Below are positions 34,197 to 42,500 of a stretch of DNA of 64,000 nt, piece after piece. Position 1 is the stretch's first letter; every line of letters begins with the position of its first letter. The notes under the pieces are model-generated. The model saw only the letters and a program-made list of their open reading frames with translations, did not search any database and was not told where the DNA came from. The position numbers were made by a program, and so were the translations under genes. The DNA comes from JAGVPT01 sp963827085. Its GTDB lineage: Bacteria; Bacteroidota; Ignavibacteria; UBA10030; UBA8401. The DNA lies in contig CAWGZY010000003.1 of assembly GCA_963827085.1 (NCBI GenBank), positions 868,001 through 932,000 on the forward strand, written 5' to 3'.

Positions 34197-35410
34197 AGTT
34201 TTGAACTTATTTTGGTGTAAGTATCCACAGTGGCCTTTTTCCTAACGACTATATACTGGCCTGCTGCTTTGACTATGATTTGAGGCGGGTACTGAATGAA
34301 AAAATTCCCAAAGGTTATAGAATAGGCACCGACTTTGTTTATCAGAATCAAATCGCCCGCCTCAATCGAATAGTTTGTCGTCATTCCCAGAAATCTGTCA
34401 TCCTCCATGCAGGTATAGCCCCCCAAGATCTGTTGTGCGGCGCTCGATTCTTTGTTTTGTGATAAATGCTCGATCATGAGATTCCTGCTTCGCATGAAAG
34501 GGTTCACATCGATCAAGCTTCCATCAAACGTCGCAACTTTCTTGTTCTTTATTGTTTTTACCGATTGCGCTTTGCATACATAGCTGATTGGCCCGCCGAC
34601 AAGTGAAATTCCCGGTTCAATGATAAGTTTCGTTGCTACAGGGTCAAATCTTTTCTTTAGCACCGTGGAGATACTGGCGGCATATTCCGAAAATGATGGC
34701 TTGTCAGGCATTCCGCCGTAAAATCCTCCGCCCATATCAATATATTCGAGATTCAAATCATACCTGTCGACGATTTCGATCGCTTTTTCGGACATTGACT
34801 TGTAAACATTGAGACTTCGCGTCTTCGTGCTGTTATGGAAATGTAATCCTACCAATCTTACATGCGAGGAGGACTTTATTTGCGCAATGGACTTTTCAAG
34901 CTCACCCGATTCATAGCAAATGCCAAAACGGCTAATCTCTCTCCCCATCACTGTTTCTCCAGGGCAAGCTTTTTCAAGATCGAAATTGACTCTTAAGCCA
35001 ATCTTCCAGACATTTTTTAGTTTCGGTTGTTGGGATAAGAGATATGCCAATTCATCTGGCGAATCGACGTTTACAGTATATCCTTTTTCGCACGCTTCTA
35101 CGAGTTCTTTTTCACCCTTACATGGACCGCCAAATATTACTCTTTCAAAGCCAATGCGTTTTGCCAGATGATATTCATCTGAGGAGACGACTTCTGCTGA
35201 AACTCCTTGCTCTTTGAACCATGTCAGTAACCACGGGATCGAATTTGTTTTGAACGAATATCCAATTTCCAGATTAGGCCAGACCGCTGAAAAAGCACTG
35301 CGCATTGTGTCAAACAACCATTTCAATTCATCGACATCGATGAGAAAAAAAGGCGTTTCAAACCGACGCAGGTCTTTAATATTGTATTTTGTTTTTCCCG
35401 TCTGATTCAT
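34193..35410 (-). CDS. PLP-dependent decarboxylase, fold type III (diaminopimelate/ornithine decarboxylase family)
   Basis: 405 aa. The alanine-racemase-like barrel has the PLP Lys54 in YSFKTNS, then HFHNSTKTRS, YIDMGGGFYGG, LIIEPGISLVGG, and the C-terminal beta domain with Cys in GGYTCMEDD and YSITFG. It should decarboxylate an alpha-amino acid or its conjugate. Gene neighbours (ATP-grasp coupled by a 4-base overlap, AMP-ligase, ACP, AsnB) match the gene set around the exosortase-A-associated PLP decarboxylase. That makes a role in a small conjugate or glycan decoration more likely than lysine or spermidine metabolism. The specificity cannot be assigned from sequence. It begins the 24.9-35.4 kb run. 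Confidence 0.9.
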   Translation of the reverse strand: MNQTGKTKYNIKDLRRFETPFFLIDVDELKWLFDTMRSAFSAVWPNLEIGYSFKTNSIPWLLTWFKEQGVSAEVVSSDEYHLAKRIGFERVIFGGPCKGEKELVEACEKGYTVNVDSPDELAYLLSQQPKLKNVWKIGLRVNFDLEKACPGETVMGREISRFGICYESGELEKSIAQIKSSSHVRLVGLHFHNSTKTRSLNVYKSMSEKAIEIVDRYDLNLEYIDMGGGFYGGMPDKPSFSEYAASISTVLKKRFDPVATKLIIEPGISLVGGPISYVCKAQSVKTIKNKKVATFDGSLIDVNPFMRSRNLMIEHLSQNKESSAAQQILGGYTCMEDDRFLGMTTNYSIEAGDLILINKVGAYSITFGNFFIQYPPQIIVKAAGQYIVVRKKATVDTYTKISSKL

Positions 35411-35486
35411 CGGAACAAGGTTTGTTTCTTGATTATATGGTATGACAGGGGTGATACAAATTGAAATTGCATTCTACGAAATTCTG

Positions 35487-35614
35487 GGTAGTGATCAATT
35501 TTGCATTCTTGCGAGAGGTAACGGACACCTTACGCCAAAAGCAGCATTATGTTGAAATTTTGGGCAAGAGAAATTGATAAGGTGTCCGTCACCGTGCCAA
35601 ACTTGAGCACTACC
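35487..35614. mobile_element. MITE-like element with GGTAGTG ends, 128 bp
   Basis: The left end GGTAGTGATCAATTTTGCA matches the reverse complement of the right end, GGTAGTGCTCAAGTTTGGCA, with few mismatches. An inner pair ACGGACACCTTA/TAAGGTGTCCGT extends the stem. Flanks AAATTCTG and AAATTTTG may be a worn target duplication. Its length and ends relate it to the element at 6503-6633. Confidence 0.72.
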
Positions 35615-35640
35615 AAATTTTGGAAGAATCGTGACCAAAA

Positions 35641-36020
35641 TATTTTACTTAACTTATGTTACGCAAAAGCCCAATGTTATCGCCACGAAGGCACAAACCT
35701 TTTGTGTCTTACTGCCTTGGTGGCAAGTCGTCAAACCTTACTAACATCAGTTACTTAATATTTTATTTAGTAATTGATGTTAGGCATTCTGAAGAATTCC
35801 TGAAAAAAGTGCTCCACCAAAAAAGGACACACCCCTTGCCCAAAGGCATCCTCCGAAGGAGTCCGTTGGACCTTCGGGAAAATCCCCCTCGTCATGGCGC
35901 GAGCAACGCACAGAGGGGACTTGCCACCGCCGCTTCCCTCTGTGTGTGAGCGTGTGGCGAAAGCGAGAGGGGTTGGGGGTGTGCCAAAAAGGATTTTTGC
36001 GTAACATCAATTAGTAAATA
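35641..36020. mobile_element. Two abutting inverted-repeat elements with TTGATGTTA-type ends
   Basis: The right element (about 35766-36018) has ends TTTAGTAATTGATGTTAGGCA and, on the other strand, TTTACTAATTGATGTTACGCA (19 of 21). Inside are ACACCCC/GGGGTGT arms. The left element (about 35641-35765) has ends TAACTTATGTTACG and TAACTGATGTTAGT. The 13-mer ATGTTACGCAAAA is at 35656-35668 and inverted at 35995-36007. There is no coding sequence. With the element at 35487 they fill almost the whole 661-bp gap between the decarboxylase and the oxidoreductase genes. Confidence 0.65.
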
Positions 36021-36071
36021 AATCCATAACGCCAACTTTACAGTCATCTCCACACCTTAGGCACCCACGAT

Positions 36072-37406
36072 TCAGGTGTTACCGAGAATCCCAAGAATTT
36101 CTTTCAAATGCGATTCAACATTTCCCACCGCCTCATCATTGAAAACTGGCCATGGATGAATTTGAGCCGTTGACAGGTACACCAAACCTTCTGCAAGCCG
36201 CACGCGGGGTAATTGATTCCCCCAACCCAAAGGGTGAATTGGCTGAACGTATCTCGCCCGGTTGACCTGCCAGGCCAGAATGTCGTCTTCCTGCAGATCA
36301 TTCCCGACCACTTGACGGAGAGCCGACAGATTCTCTTTGTGAATCTTCATGTCGTCCGTGTCCCAATCTGCCGAATTCTGATCGCGGTACCGCGGAAGGT
36401 AGACAAGCGCATGTCCGGCAAACTCGTTTTTCCCCGTGAGGTTGCTGGTCTCAATAATTCCTGTGAACGGCAACGCTCGATTCGCCAGGTTCAAAACATA
36501 GTATGGCGTTAGCGCTCGTTTGAGCAGCAGCGCCTCGCAGACGACTCCCAGATACTCCACTCTTTTCAAATCTGAAACAGATTCCAGCATAGATTTGCCG
36601 AGAAGTTGTACTGCCAGATGAGCGGGGATACAGAGCACAACACCCGATGCATCGAGAACGTCGCCTCCGACACTGATCTTCCAGCCGATTCCCTTTTCGG
36701 ATTTTACTTGTTCTACACTCTCCACCGCCGAACCGACACGGACCGATCCTCCGTTCGACTCAATTGCCTGCCGCAGCGCCCGGAAGACCTGTCCATATCT
36801 TCCACTGACAAAACCAAGCTTCTCAGACCTTCCTTTGGCTTTCCGTGCCGAAAGCATCCTGTACACCGTTGCCCAGATAAAACTTGCGGCAAAGCGATCA
36901 TACTGCGTCCCGAGTTTTGCGATCAGCAACGGTTCCCAAACCGCTTTGAACAAGCGCTGTCCGCCATGCCTCCGAAGAAATGTCCCTATCGGTTCGTTGT
37001 CCAGCGGCCGCCAGTCAGGGAGAAGTCCACAATAGACAAGTGTCCATCCCAGGCGGATTCTATCCCAAACATTGATAGCGGGAAACCGGAGAAAGTCTGC
37101 GGTAGTCGTCATCTCCAAACTGCGGCCATCGACAAAAAATCCAGTTCTCGTTCTCGTCCATTTGATTTTGTCCCGAAGCCCGAGCTCGTCAAACAGAGAC
37201 AACAAGCGAGTATCTGTGGGAAGAACGCAGTGGTAAAATTTTTCGACAGGAATTCCCTGAAGTTCTCCCTCGCTCGTGTGGCCGCCGAGATATGGATCTC
37301 TTTCGTGGACGACAACTTTGATTCCTCGCTGCGAAAGCCTGTACGCAAGCGTTAATCCGGTCATTCCACCGCCAACGATATGGATAATGCCAGAATTTCT
37401 CATCAA
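36072..37406 (-). CDS. FAD-dependent oxidoreductase, amine-oxidase/protoporphyrinogen-oxidase-like
   Basis: 444 aa. N-terminal dinucleotide fold IIHIVGGGMTGLTLAYRLSQRGIKVVVHERDPYLGGHTSEG is clear. The central part (KAVWEPLLIAKLGTQYDRFAASFIWATVYRML) and the C-terminal QIHPWPVFNDEAVGN, which closes the FAD site, are typical of the NAD(P)-binding-8/amino-oxidase group found in polysaccharide and isoprenoid loci (HemY-, UDP-galactopyranose-mutase- and desaturase-like). The substrate is unknown. It may oxidise a sugar or amine on the pathway. Gaps on both sides (661 and 376 bp, filled with repeats) separate it from neighbouring transcripts. The family call is strong and the exact reaction is open. 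Confidence 0.85.
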   Translation of the reverse strand: MMRNSGIIHIVGGGMTGLTLAYRLSQRGIKVVVHERDPYLGGHTSEGELQGIPVEKFYHCVLPTDTRLLSLFDELGLRDKIKWTRTRTGFFVDGRSLEMTTTADFLRFPAINVWDRIRLGWTLVYCGLLPDWRPLDNEPIGTFLRRHGGQRLFKAVWEPLLIAKLGTQYDRFAASFIWATVYRMLSARKAKGRSEKLGFVSGRYGQVFRALRQAIESNGGSVRVGSAVESVEQVKSEKGIGWKISVGGDVLDASGVVLCIPAHLAVQLLGKSMLESVSDLKRVEYLGVVCEALLLKRALTPYYVLNLANRALPFTGIIETSNLTGKNEFAGHALVYLPRYRDQNSADWDTDDMKIHKENLSALRQVVGNDLQEDDILAWQVNRARYVQPIHPLGWGNQLPRVRLAEGLVYLSTAQIHPWPVFNDEAVGNVESHLKEILGILGNT

Positions 37407-37782
37407 GATCGAATCAGCGGAGTGAGTCTCGTGTCAAAACGTGTGATGCAATGAAGTGCACGAGGAGGACATATTTTTGCAGGTTATTTTCTAATAAATT
37501 GAAACTTGAGACATCTGAAAAACTGTGTCTCGCCAAGCCGCTGGCAAAGCCATCTTTGGGAAAAGGCGCGAAGACTCTGTTTTAGATTCAATTTGCGACT
37601 TTTCTATAGACAAAGGTATGGCATCGCTAGACGCAAAGCTGCAAAGTCTTTATGAAAAAAGATTTTCACTCTCATAAAGCCGATCCATGCTTTCGTGTCT
37701 TTTCGTGCCCTTCGTGGGTACCTACAATTGATCAGCCGATGCAGGTCATCGGGTAATAGCTTACTGCATCAGTATGAAGCTC
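37407..37782. repeat. 376-bp gap with degenerate intergenic repeats
   Basis: Contains AACTTGAGACATCTGAAAA and GTGTCTCGCCAAG, related to sequence at 27430-27480, and CGTGTCTTTTCGTGCCCTTCG, related to the tail of the 11768-12119 duplication. No supported gene. Confidence 0.5.
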
Positions 37783-38451
37783 TCACGTGCGATTGTGATC
37801 GACCTTGTTCGGCCCGGCGATTTCCTCAATACCTGTTGACACTTTTTTGTAGACTCTCCCACACTTCCTGCACTCGAATCTCTGACCGCCGAGTTCATTC
37901 GCCAGGTCTTTTGCGGCCACGAGAACAGGTCCACAGGCGCAGACATATCCGGAAAGGCGCGCCGGATTTCCAATCACAACGCCATAGGGGGGCACATCAC
38001 GGGTTACAACGCTTCCCATGCCGATCATCGCGAAATCGCCGATCTTTAATCCGGGACCGATGGTGGCATTTGCACCTGTTGTCACTCCAATGCCGACGTG
38101 GGTCAGGAGGGTTTCTTCATTCGGGTCGCTGCTTGCAAGCCCGTTGAGCACCCGGTCGAAGGCTCTCGGGAACCGGTCATTCGTAAAAACGGTATGTGCA
38201 GCGAGCATCACATAATCACTAATCGTAACTCCCGCACAGATGTACACGCTTGCATTCAGCTTGCAATAGCTTCCAATGACAACGTCGTATGCGATATACG
38301 TTTTTTCGCCGATGATACAGTCATTACCAATTTTTGCGCCGCGACGAATATGCACATTGTCCCACACGGATGTGCGCTCTCCCAACACGACCCCATCCTC
38401 AATCAACGCCGTGGGATGTATACGGCACCCGGGAAATCGTTCTTGATTCAT
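37783..38451 (-). CDS. Left-handed beta-helix acetyltransferase with a C-terminal zinc-ribbon-like tail (WbpD-like)
   Basis: 222 aa. Hexapeptide repeats run through most of the protein (ALIEDGVVLGERTSVWDNVHI, AKIGNDCIIGEKTYIAYDVVIG, ANATIGPGLKIGDFAMIGMGSVVTRDVPP). The loop AAHTVFTNDRFPRA with a His is typical of WbpD-type UDP-2-acetamido-3-amino-sugar N-acetyltransferases. After the helix comes CACG and, 24 residues on, CRKCG, a likely zinc ribbon. The start at 38451 is preferred because its ATG overlaps the Gfo/Idh stop as ATGA; 38469 is possible. Together with the next two genes it makes a WbpB/E/D-like set. Confidence 0.88.
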   Translation of the reverse strand: MNQERFPGCRIHPTALIEDGVVLGERTSVWDNVHIRRGAKIGNDCIIGEKTYIAYDVVIGSYCKLNASVYICAGVTISDYVMLAAHTVFTNDRFPRAFDRVLNGLASSDPNEETLLTHVGIGVTTGANATIGPGLKIGDFAMIGMGSVVTRDVPPYGVVIGNPARLSGYVCACGPVLVAAKDLANELGGQRFECRKCGRVYKKVSTGIEEIAGPNKVDHNRT

Positions 38452-39443
38452 TTTGACACTTTTTCCCATTGATCGTGGTTGGCGCTCCGGTACGCCGATT
38501 GCACCACCATGACCGATTGAATTGCATCCTCAGGAGTAATTAGCGGGCGATCTTCGCCGAGAATTGTGCGAATGAAATTGTGCAGCTGAGATCCGACCGC
38601 CTGGAATTTGTCATACCCTGAGCCGAAATTGACCCAATCCATTTTCTCGCTCTGTCTGTAGCGCGCATTTTTCCATCCAATTTCCAACGTTCCTGCCGTC
38701 CCGTACACATGAATAAAATACGGATTCTCTTTGTGAATCGACCATGAGAGATCGATTGACGCCATCGTCCCGTCAACGCAACGCACGTACAGCTGGCATG
38801 TATCTTCCACTTCGAGCTGTTGCCATTTCTTTCCGCGAATTGCGTGCAGGTCGACAATCGGGCCCAAAAGATAGCGAACAATGTCAACGCTATGGCTCCC
38901 GTTGTCGATCAGGACTCCTCCGCCGGCGACTTCCGATTTGGCATTCCACCGGTTTTTCATGTCGACGCGCGAGCAGAATTCATTCTCAAACAGAATTACT
39001 TCGCCAAGAATTCCGCTCTCCATAAGATTCTTCGCACGTATGATATCCTGCACATATCTGAATTTGGACGCCATCATCAGCACTTTATTGCTGCGCTTCG
39101 CAGCCGCGTTGATGGCTTCCGCCTCACCAACGGAGAGAGACAGCGGCTTCTCACACAAAACGTTGATCCCCGAATTCAGCGCCAATTCGCTCAACGTGCG
39201 ATGAGTATTCGGAGGCGTACAAATAACAACGGCATCGAGTTTCATTTCATTGAACATCTGAGTTGCATCCTCGAAGCCTTTAACTCCAAAGGCTTCCGCG
39301 GTGCTCGACATCGCTTTCTTGTCCGTATCAGCAACAGAAACCAGTTTTGCAAGCGGTTCTTTTGTCAGACATTGAAGGTGTACCTGGCTGATCCTGCCGC
39401 AACCGACAAGACCGAACCTGAGTGTCGTTTCAGGGGTACTCAT
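38448..39443 (-). CDS. Gfo/Idh/MocA-family NAD(P) sugar dehydrogenase (WbpB-like)
   Basis: 331 aa. Rossmann N-terminus LRFGLVGCGRISQVHLQCL, then VVICTPPNTHRTLSELAL, GINVLCEKPLSLSVGEAEAI with the EKP motif whose Lys is catalytic, and GGGVLIDNGSHSVDIVRYLLGP in the C-terminal sheet. In WbpB-type enzymes it oxidises C3 of UDP-N-acetylglucosaminuronate to the 3-keto sugar. The neighbouring aminotransferase would then aminate and the acetyltransferase acetylate it. Both borders are coupled: 4 bases overlap with each neighbour. The exact sugar is inferred from the trio, not from the sequence of this protein alone. Confidence 0.9.
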   Translation of the reverse strand: MSTPETTLRFGLVGCGRISQVHLQCLTKEPLAKLVSVADTDKKAMSSTAEAFGVKGFEDATQMFNEMKLDAVVICTPPNTHRTLSELALNSGINVLCEKPLSLSVGEAEAINAAAKRSNKVLMMASKFRYVQDIIRAKNLMESGILGEVILFENEFCSRVDMKNRWNAKSEVAGGGVLIDNGSHSVDIVRYLLGPIVDLHAIRGKKWQQLEVEDTCQLYVRCVDGTMASIDLSWSIHKENPYFIHVYGTAGTLEIGWKNARYRQSEKMDWVNFGSGYDKFQAVGSQLHNFIRTILGEDRPLITPEDAIQSVMVVQSAYRSANHDQWEKVSK

Positions 39444-40666
39444 TGTGCACCAACCTCCGCTCCGACAGAAGCGTGGAGCCGGTCGGCAATGTATTCAACA
39501 TGCTCGTCCGTGTAAAATTCATTCCATGGAATCACAAGTACTTGTGATAATGCTTTGATGGATCCGGGGAAGTTGTCGCGATTGTAATCCACGGGGGGCA
39601 AACCGGCACGGCTGGAATCTGTGTATGGCCAGCTGCTGCTGCCAAATGTCACCTTGTCCCTGAAGATCTGACATTCAAAGGCTGGTTTGCCGATGTACCT
39701 CGGCGCTGTGAAAATACCCGCCGCTTTCATCCTGGCAGCGATTTCAGTAAGGCCAACTCCGGTTTTCGACTCATCGATATTCACACAGTACCTCCAGAAC
39801 ACCGGATTGCTATCGGCCGGCCGTTTTTGAGGCGTGATGCCCGGGATGCCTGAGATTTTTTCGGTGAACTTTGCGGCCGATGCTCGCCTCCTGGCTACCA
39901 CGCCGCTCAACTTGGCGAATTGAGCAAGAGCAACCGCGCCGATGACCTCACTGATCCGGTAGTTCGGTGCAAGGAAATAATGGTCAGGATTCTTGTCGCC
40001 GTATCCCCATGCCTTGTTAATAAACAAAAACATCCTTCTCGCGAGGTCCGGATCGTTCGTCGTAACCATACCCCCTTCACCCGTCGTCATGTGTTTGCCT
40101 TGCTGGAAGCTGTAGCACGCAATCTTACCCATCGTCCCGACGACCTTGCCTTTATATGTTGCATCGAACGCCTGGGCGCAGTCTTCGATCACCGGAATTC
40201 CCCGCGCTTTGCTCAATTCCATGATCGCATCCATTTCACATGGAACGCCGAACAAATGAGTGACAATGATCGCTTTTGTCCGGGACGTAATCCGCCGCTC
40301 GATCGTTTTGGCGGTGACATTGTAGCTATCCGGATCAACATCGCAGAAAACCGGGATAGCTCCCTGGTAGAGGATCGCAGTTAATGCACCCATATCGGTA
40401 ATTGGCGTCGTGATAATTTCGTCGCCGGGATTAGGATTGATGGCGGCAACGGCACAATGAACAGCCGCCGAACCGCTGCTGCACGCGTGGGCGTGAGCCA
40501 TGTTGTACCGCGCAGCGAACTCTCGTTCAAGTCGCGCCACAAATTTCCCCTTGGGGCTGAAAAGCGTACCCGTTTCGAGAACTTGACGGACAAGTTCGAG
40601 CTCTTCCGAACCCAGATCGCGGCCGCTTCGGTCGCCGTCGCTTGGCAGATTGATAGTTGTATTCAT
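39440..40666 (-). CDS. Sugar aminotransferase, DegT/DnrJ/EryC1/StrS family
   Basis: 408 aa from the ATG at 40666, which has an AGAAGGA ribosome site about 9 bases upstream. The longer frame to 40756 would run into the upstream glycosyltransferase. ACSSGSAAVHCAVAAI, TTPITDMGALTAILYQGAIPVF, IVTHLFGVPCEMDAI, VIEDCAQAFDATYKG and the PLP Lys191 in SFQQGKHMTTGEGG are present. The group is close to 3-amino sugar and scyllo-inosamine/AHBA-type transaminases. The 4-base overlap with the Gfo/Idh gene supports a two-step oxidation and amination of one sugar. Full length, no lesion. It is distinct from the PglE-like paralogue at 32059. Confidence 0.9.
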   Translation of the reverse strand: MNTTINLPSDGDRSGRDLGSEELELVRQVLETGTLFSPKGKFVARLEREFAARYNMAHAHACSSGSAAVHCAVAAINPNPGDEIITTPITDMGALTAILYQGAIPVFCDVDPDSYNVTAKTIERRITSRTKAIIVTHLFGVPCEMDAIMELSKARGIPVIEDCAQAFDATYKGKVVGTMGKIACYSFQQGKHMTTGEGGMVTTNDPDLARRMFLFINKAWGYGDKNPDHYFLAPNYRISEVIGAVALAQFAKLSGVVARRRASAAKFTEKISGIPGITPQKRPADSNPVFWRYCVNIDESKTGVGLTEIAARMKAAGIFTAPRYIGKPAFECQIFRDKVTFGSSSWPYTDSSRAGLPPVDYNRDNFPGSIKALSQVLVIPWNEFYTDEHVEYIADRLHASVGAEVGAQ

Positions 40667-40680
40667 GAGATTGGTCCTTC

Positions 40681-41475
40681 TTATTGGTGGTTTACAGTTT
40701 CCTGAGAAGCATGAACTACATTGAATTGATGATTTACATTTCTGGCGCGCAGCCATACGACATGAAAAAGGTAACGCAAGTGGGAAAGGCCCACCTGGAT
40801 TGTTCTGAGATGGCTTTGGCCGAACTTTCGGCGCGTGAGTTGTGCAGGCACTTCTGCTACTCTGGCTCCGACGAGGATTGCCGAAACTAAAAGCTGCGCA
40901 ACGGACAAAAATCCATCGTCAGGCGCATCAAGCTGCGGCAGCACCTCCCGCCGGTAGGCGCGAAAACAGCTTGTGTACGTATATAGGCGCACGGGAAGAA
41001 TTGCCCAGTAAAGCCGGGAGAGAAACATGCTGATGAAGAGACGCCAGCGGACAACGCCTATAACACTCCCCATGGGATGATAGGGACTTCCCGTCACTAC
41101 ATCGTTTCCTGCGCGAAGTGACGTTAGAAGATCCAACGCCCGGAGCGGATCATAAGTACAGTCGCTGTCAAGCGTGACAATCTCGTCCCCGACGCTTTCA
41201 TGAAAGCCGGTTCGGAGCGCGGCTCCCAGCCCACGGTTCATCGGATGCGTGAGAATCCGATACGGCAATGCACTTGCCAGACGACGAATGACATCTGCGC
41301 TCCCGTCGGTGGACCCGTCATCCACAAACAGCACTTCTACACCGCCATTGGTGCGAAGAGCATCAACAAGCGAAGTTAATTTCTGGCATAGTTGAGGAAT
41401 GCCTTCCGCCTCGTTGTAGCACGGGACCACAAGAGAGGTCCGTACTGGGGTATTTCCGTTGTTATGTGTCATCAA
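40681..41475 (-). CDS. Glycosyltransferase family 2, dolichol-phosphate-mannose-synthase-like
   Basis: 264 aa. TSLVVPCYNEAEGIPQLCQKL, VLFVDDGSTDGSADVI, NRGLGAALRTGF, and DEIVTLDSDCTYDP (DxD) are the standard GT-A motifs of this group. A C-terminal amphipathic region (RLFISMFLSRLYWAIL) could lie on the membrane, but there is no helical pair. Such enzymes transfer a sugar from NDP to a polyprenyl phosphate. The membrane glycosyltransferases at 43446 and 47739 would use such lipid-linked donors. It is 14 bp upstream of the aminotransferase. Confidence 0.92.
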   Translation of the reverse strand: MMTHNNGNTPVRTSLVVPCYNEAEGIPQLCQKLTSLVDALRTNGGVEVLFVDDGSTDGSADVIRRLASALPYRILTHPMNRGLGAALRTGFHESVGDEIVTLDSDCTYDPLRALDLLTSLRAGNDVVTGSPYHPMGSVIGVVRWRLFISMFLSRLYWAILPVRLYTYTSCFRAYRREVLPQLDAPDDGFLSVAQLLVSAILVGARVAEVPAQLTRRKFGQSHLRTIQVGLSHLRYLFHVVWLRARNVNHQFNVVHASQETVNHQ

Positions 41476-41648
41476 TGCGGTTGCGCTTTTTGGCTTGGAG
41501 CAGAAAAAAATTTTCCGGATTCAATGCTTTGAAGGTCTGCAGGTGCGATGAACGTTTGGCTCCTCCCCGTCAGTCAGGCAGTTAAGATATTATTAGAGAA
41601 CAGTAAAGATCCATTATATAAATATAGGACTATTTATGAGAAACAGCA

Positions 41649-42500
41649 CTAGTGAATAGATCCAGTCAACTTTTCACTCACTTGCCATAGTCTTTCTTGA
41701 TTGGCTTCAATATACGATTCTTTTGAAGATGGAATCGCTTTGCATTCGTAAAAGTACTTGCCGCTCACCCCCTCCACTTCCGGAGATACTGCAAGATAGA
41801 CAACCGTTTTCGCCCCTTCTTCCGGAGAAAGTATCTCTCGCTTCAGCAGATTCCGCATTTTCGTCCTCAGCCAATTATTGTTGCTGCCAATGTTTGTGGC
41901 GACCAATCCAGGATGAAGGGCGTTGGCGGTGACACGTGTGCCTTCTAGGCGGCGCGCAAGAGCATACGTGAAGAGGACGTTCGCGAATTTTGATTGTGCG
42001 TAGGCTCTTCCAAGACTGTAATTCTGTGCCATTTGCAAATCGTCATAATCGATCTTCCCATTGGCATGGGCCCCCGAAGAGATTACCACTATTCTTCCGG
42101 ACGAACTTTCCTTCAGCCGATCAAGGAGCAGAGTAGTGAGCAGGAAGTAAGCCATGTGATTGACTGCAAAATTCATTTCGAGTCCGTCGATACTGACTTC
42201 CCGCTTTGCGAAATAGGCACCGGCATTGTTGATCAAAATATCGAGCCGAGGATAACGCGCAGCGAACTCCGCTGCAAGACGTCTCACTTGCTGTTGAGAC
42301 GAAAGATCAGCTACAAAATAATCGACAAGAGCACCCGGCACCGCCCGTCCGATCTTGTTAACCTGTCGAATACATCTGCGAGCCTTACGTCCGACGATCA
42401 CTACGGTTGCACCGGTCCGAGCTACTTCCAGCGCAGCTGCGGCACCTATGCCGGAGGTGCCGCCGGTAATCAGGCAGATTCTTGCAGAACTCTCATTCAT
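41649..42500 (-). CDS. Short-chain dehydrogenase/reductase
   Basis: 283 aa. Cofactor motif CLITGGTSGIGAAAALEV, then NNAGAYFAKRE, the catalytic Ser in VVISSGAHANGK and YAQSK (Tyr-x3-Lys), followed by ALHPGLVATNIG. The best-known relatives are retinol-dehydrogenase/protochlorophyllide-reductase-like SDRs, so the substrate may be lipid-like as well as sugar-like. The start overlaps the GNAT-like gene by 8 bases, with AAGGA about 10 bases before the ATG. 173 bp separate it from the glycosyltransferase downstream. Family secure, substrate unknown. Confidence 0.9.
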   Translation of the reverse strand: MNESSARICLITGGTSGIGAAAALEVARTGATVVIVGRKARRCIRQVNKIGRAVPGALVDYFVADLSSQQQVRRLAAEFAARYPRLDILINNAGAYFAKREVSIDGLEMNFAVNHMAYFLLTTLLLDRLKESSSGRIVVISSGAHANGKIDYDDLQMAQNYSLGRAYAQSKFANVLFTYALARRLEGTRVTANALHPGLVATNIGSNNNWLRTKMRNLLKREILSPEEGAKTVVYLAVSPEVEGVSGKYFYECKAIPSSKESYIEANQERLWQVSEKLTGSIH

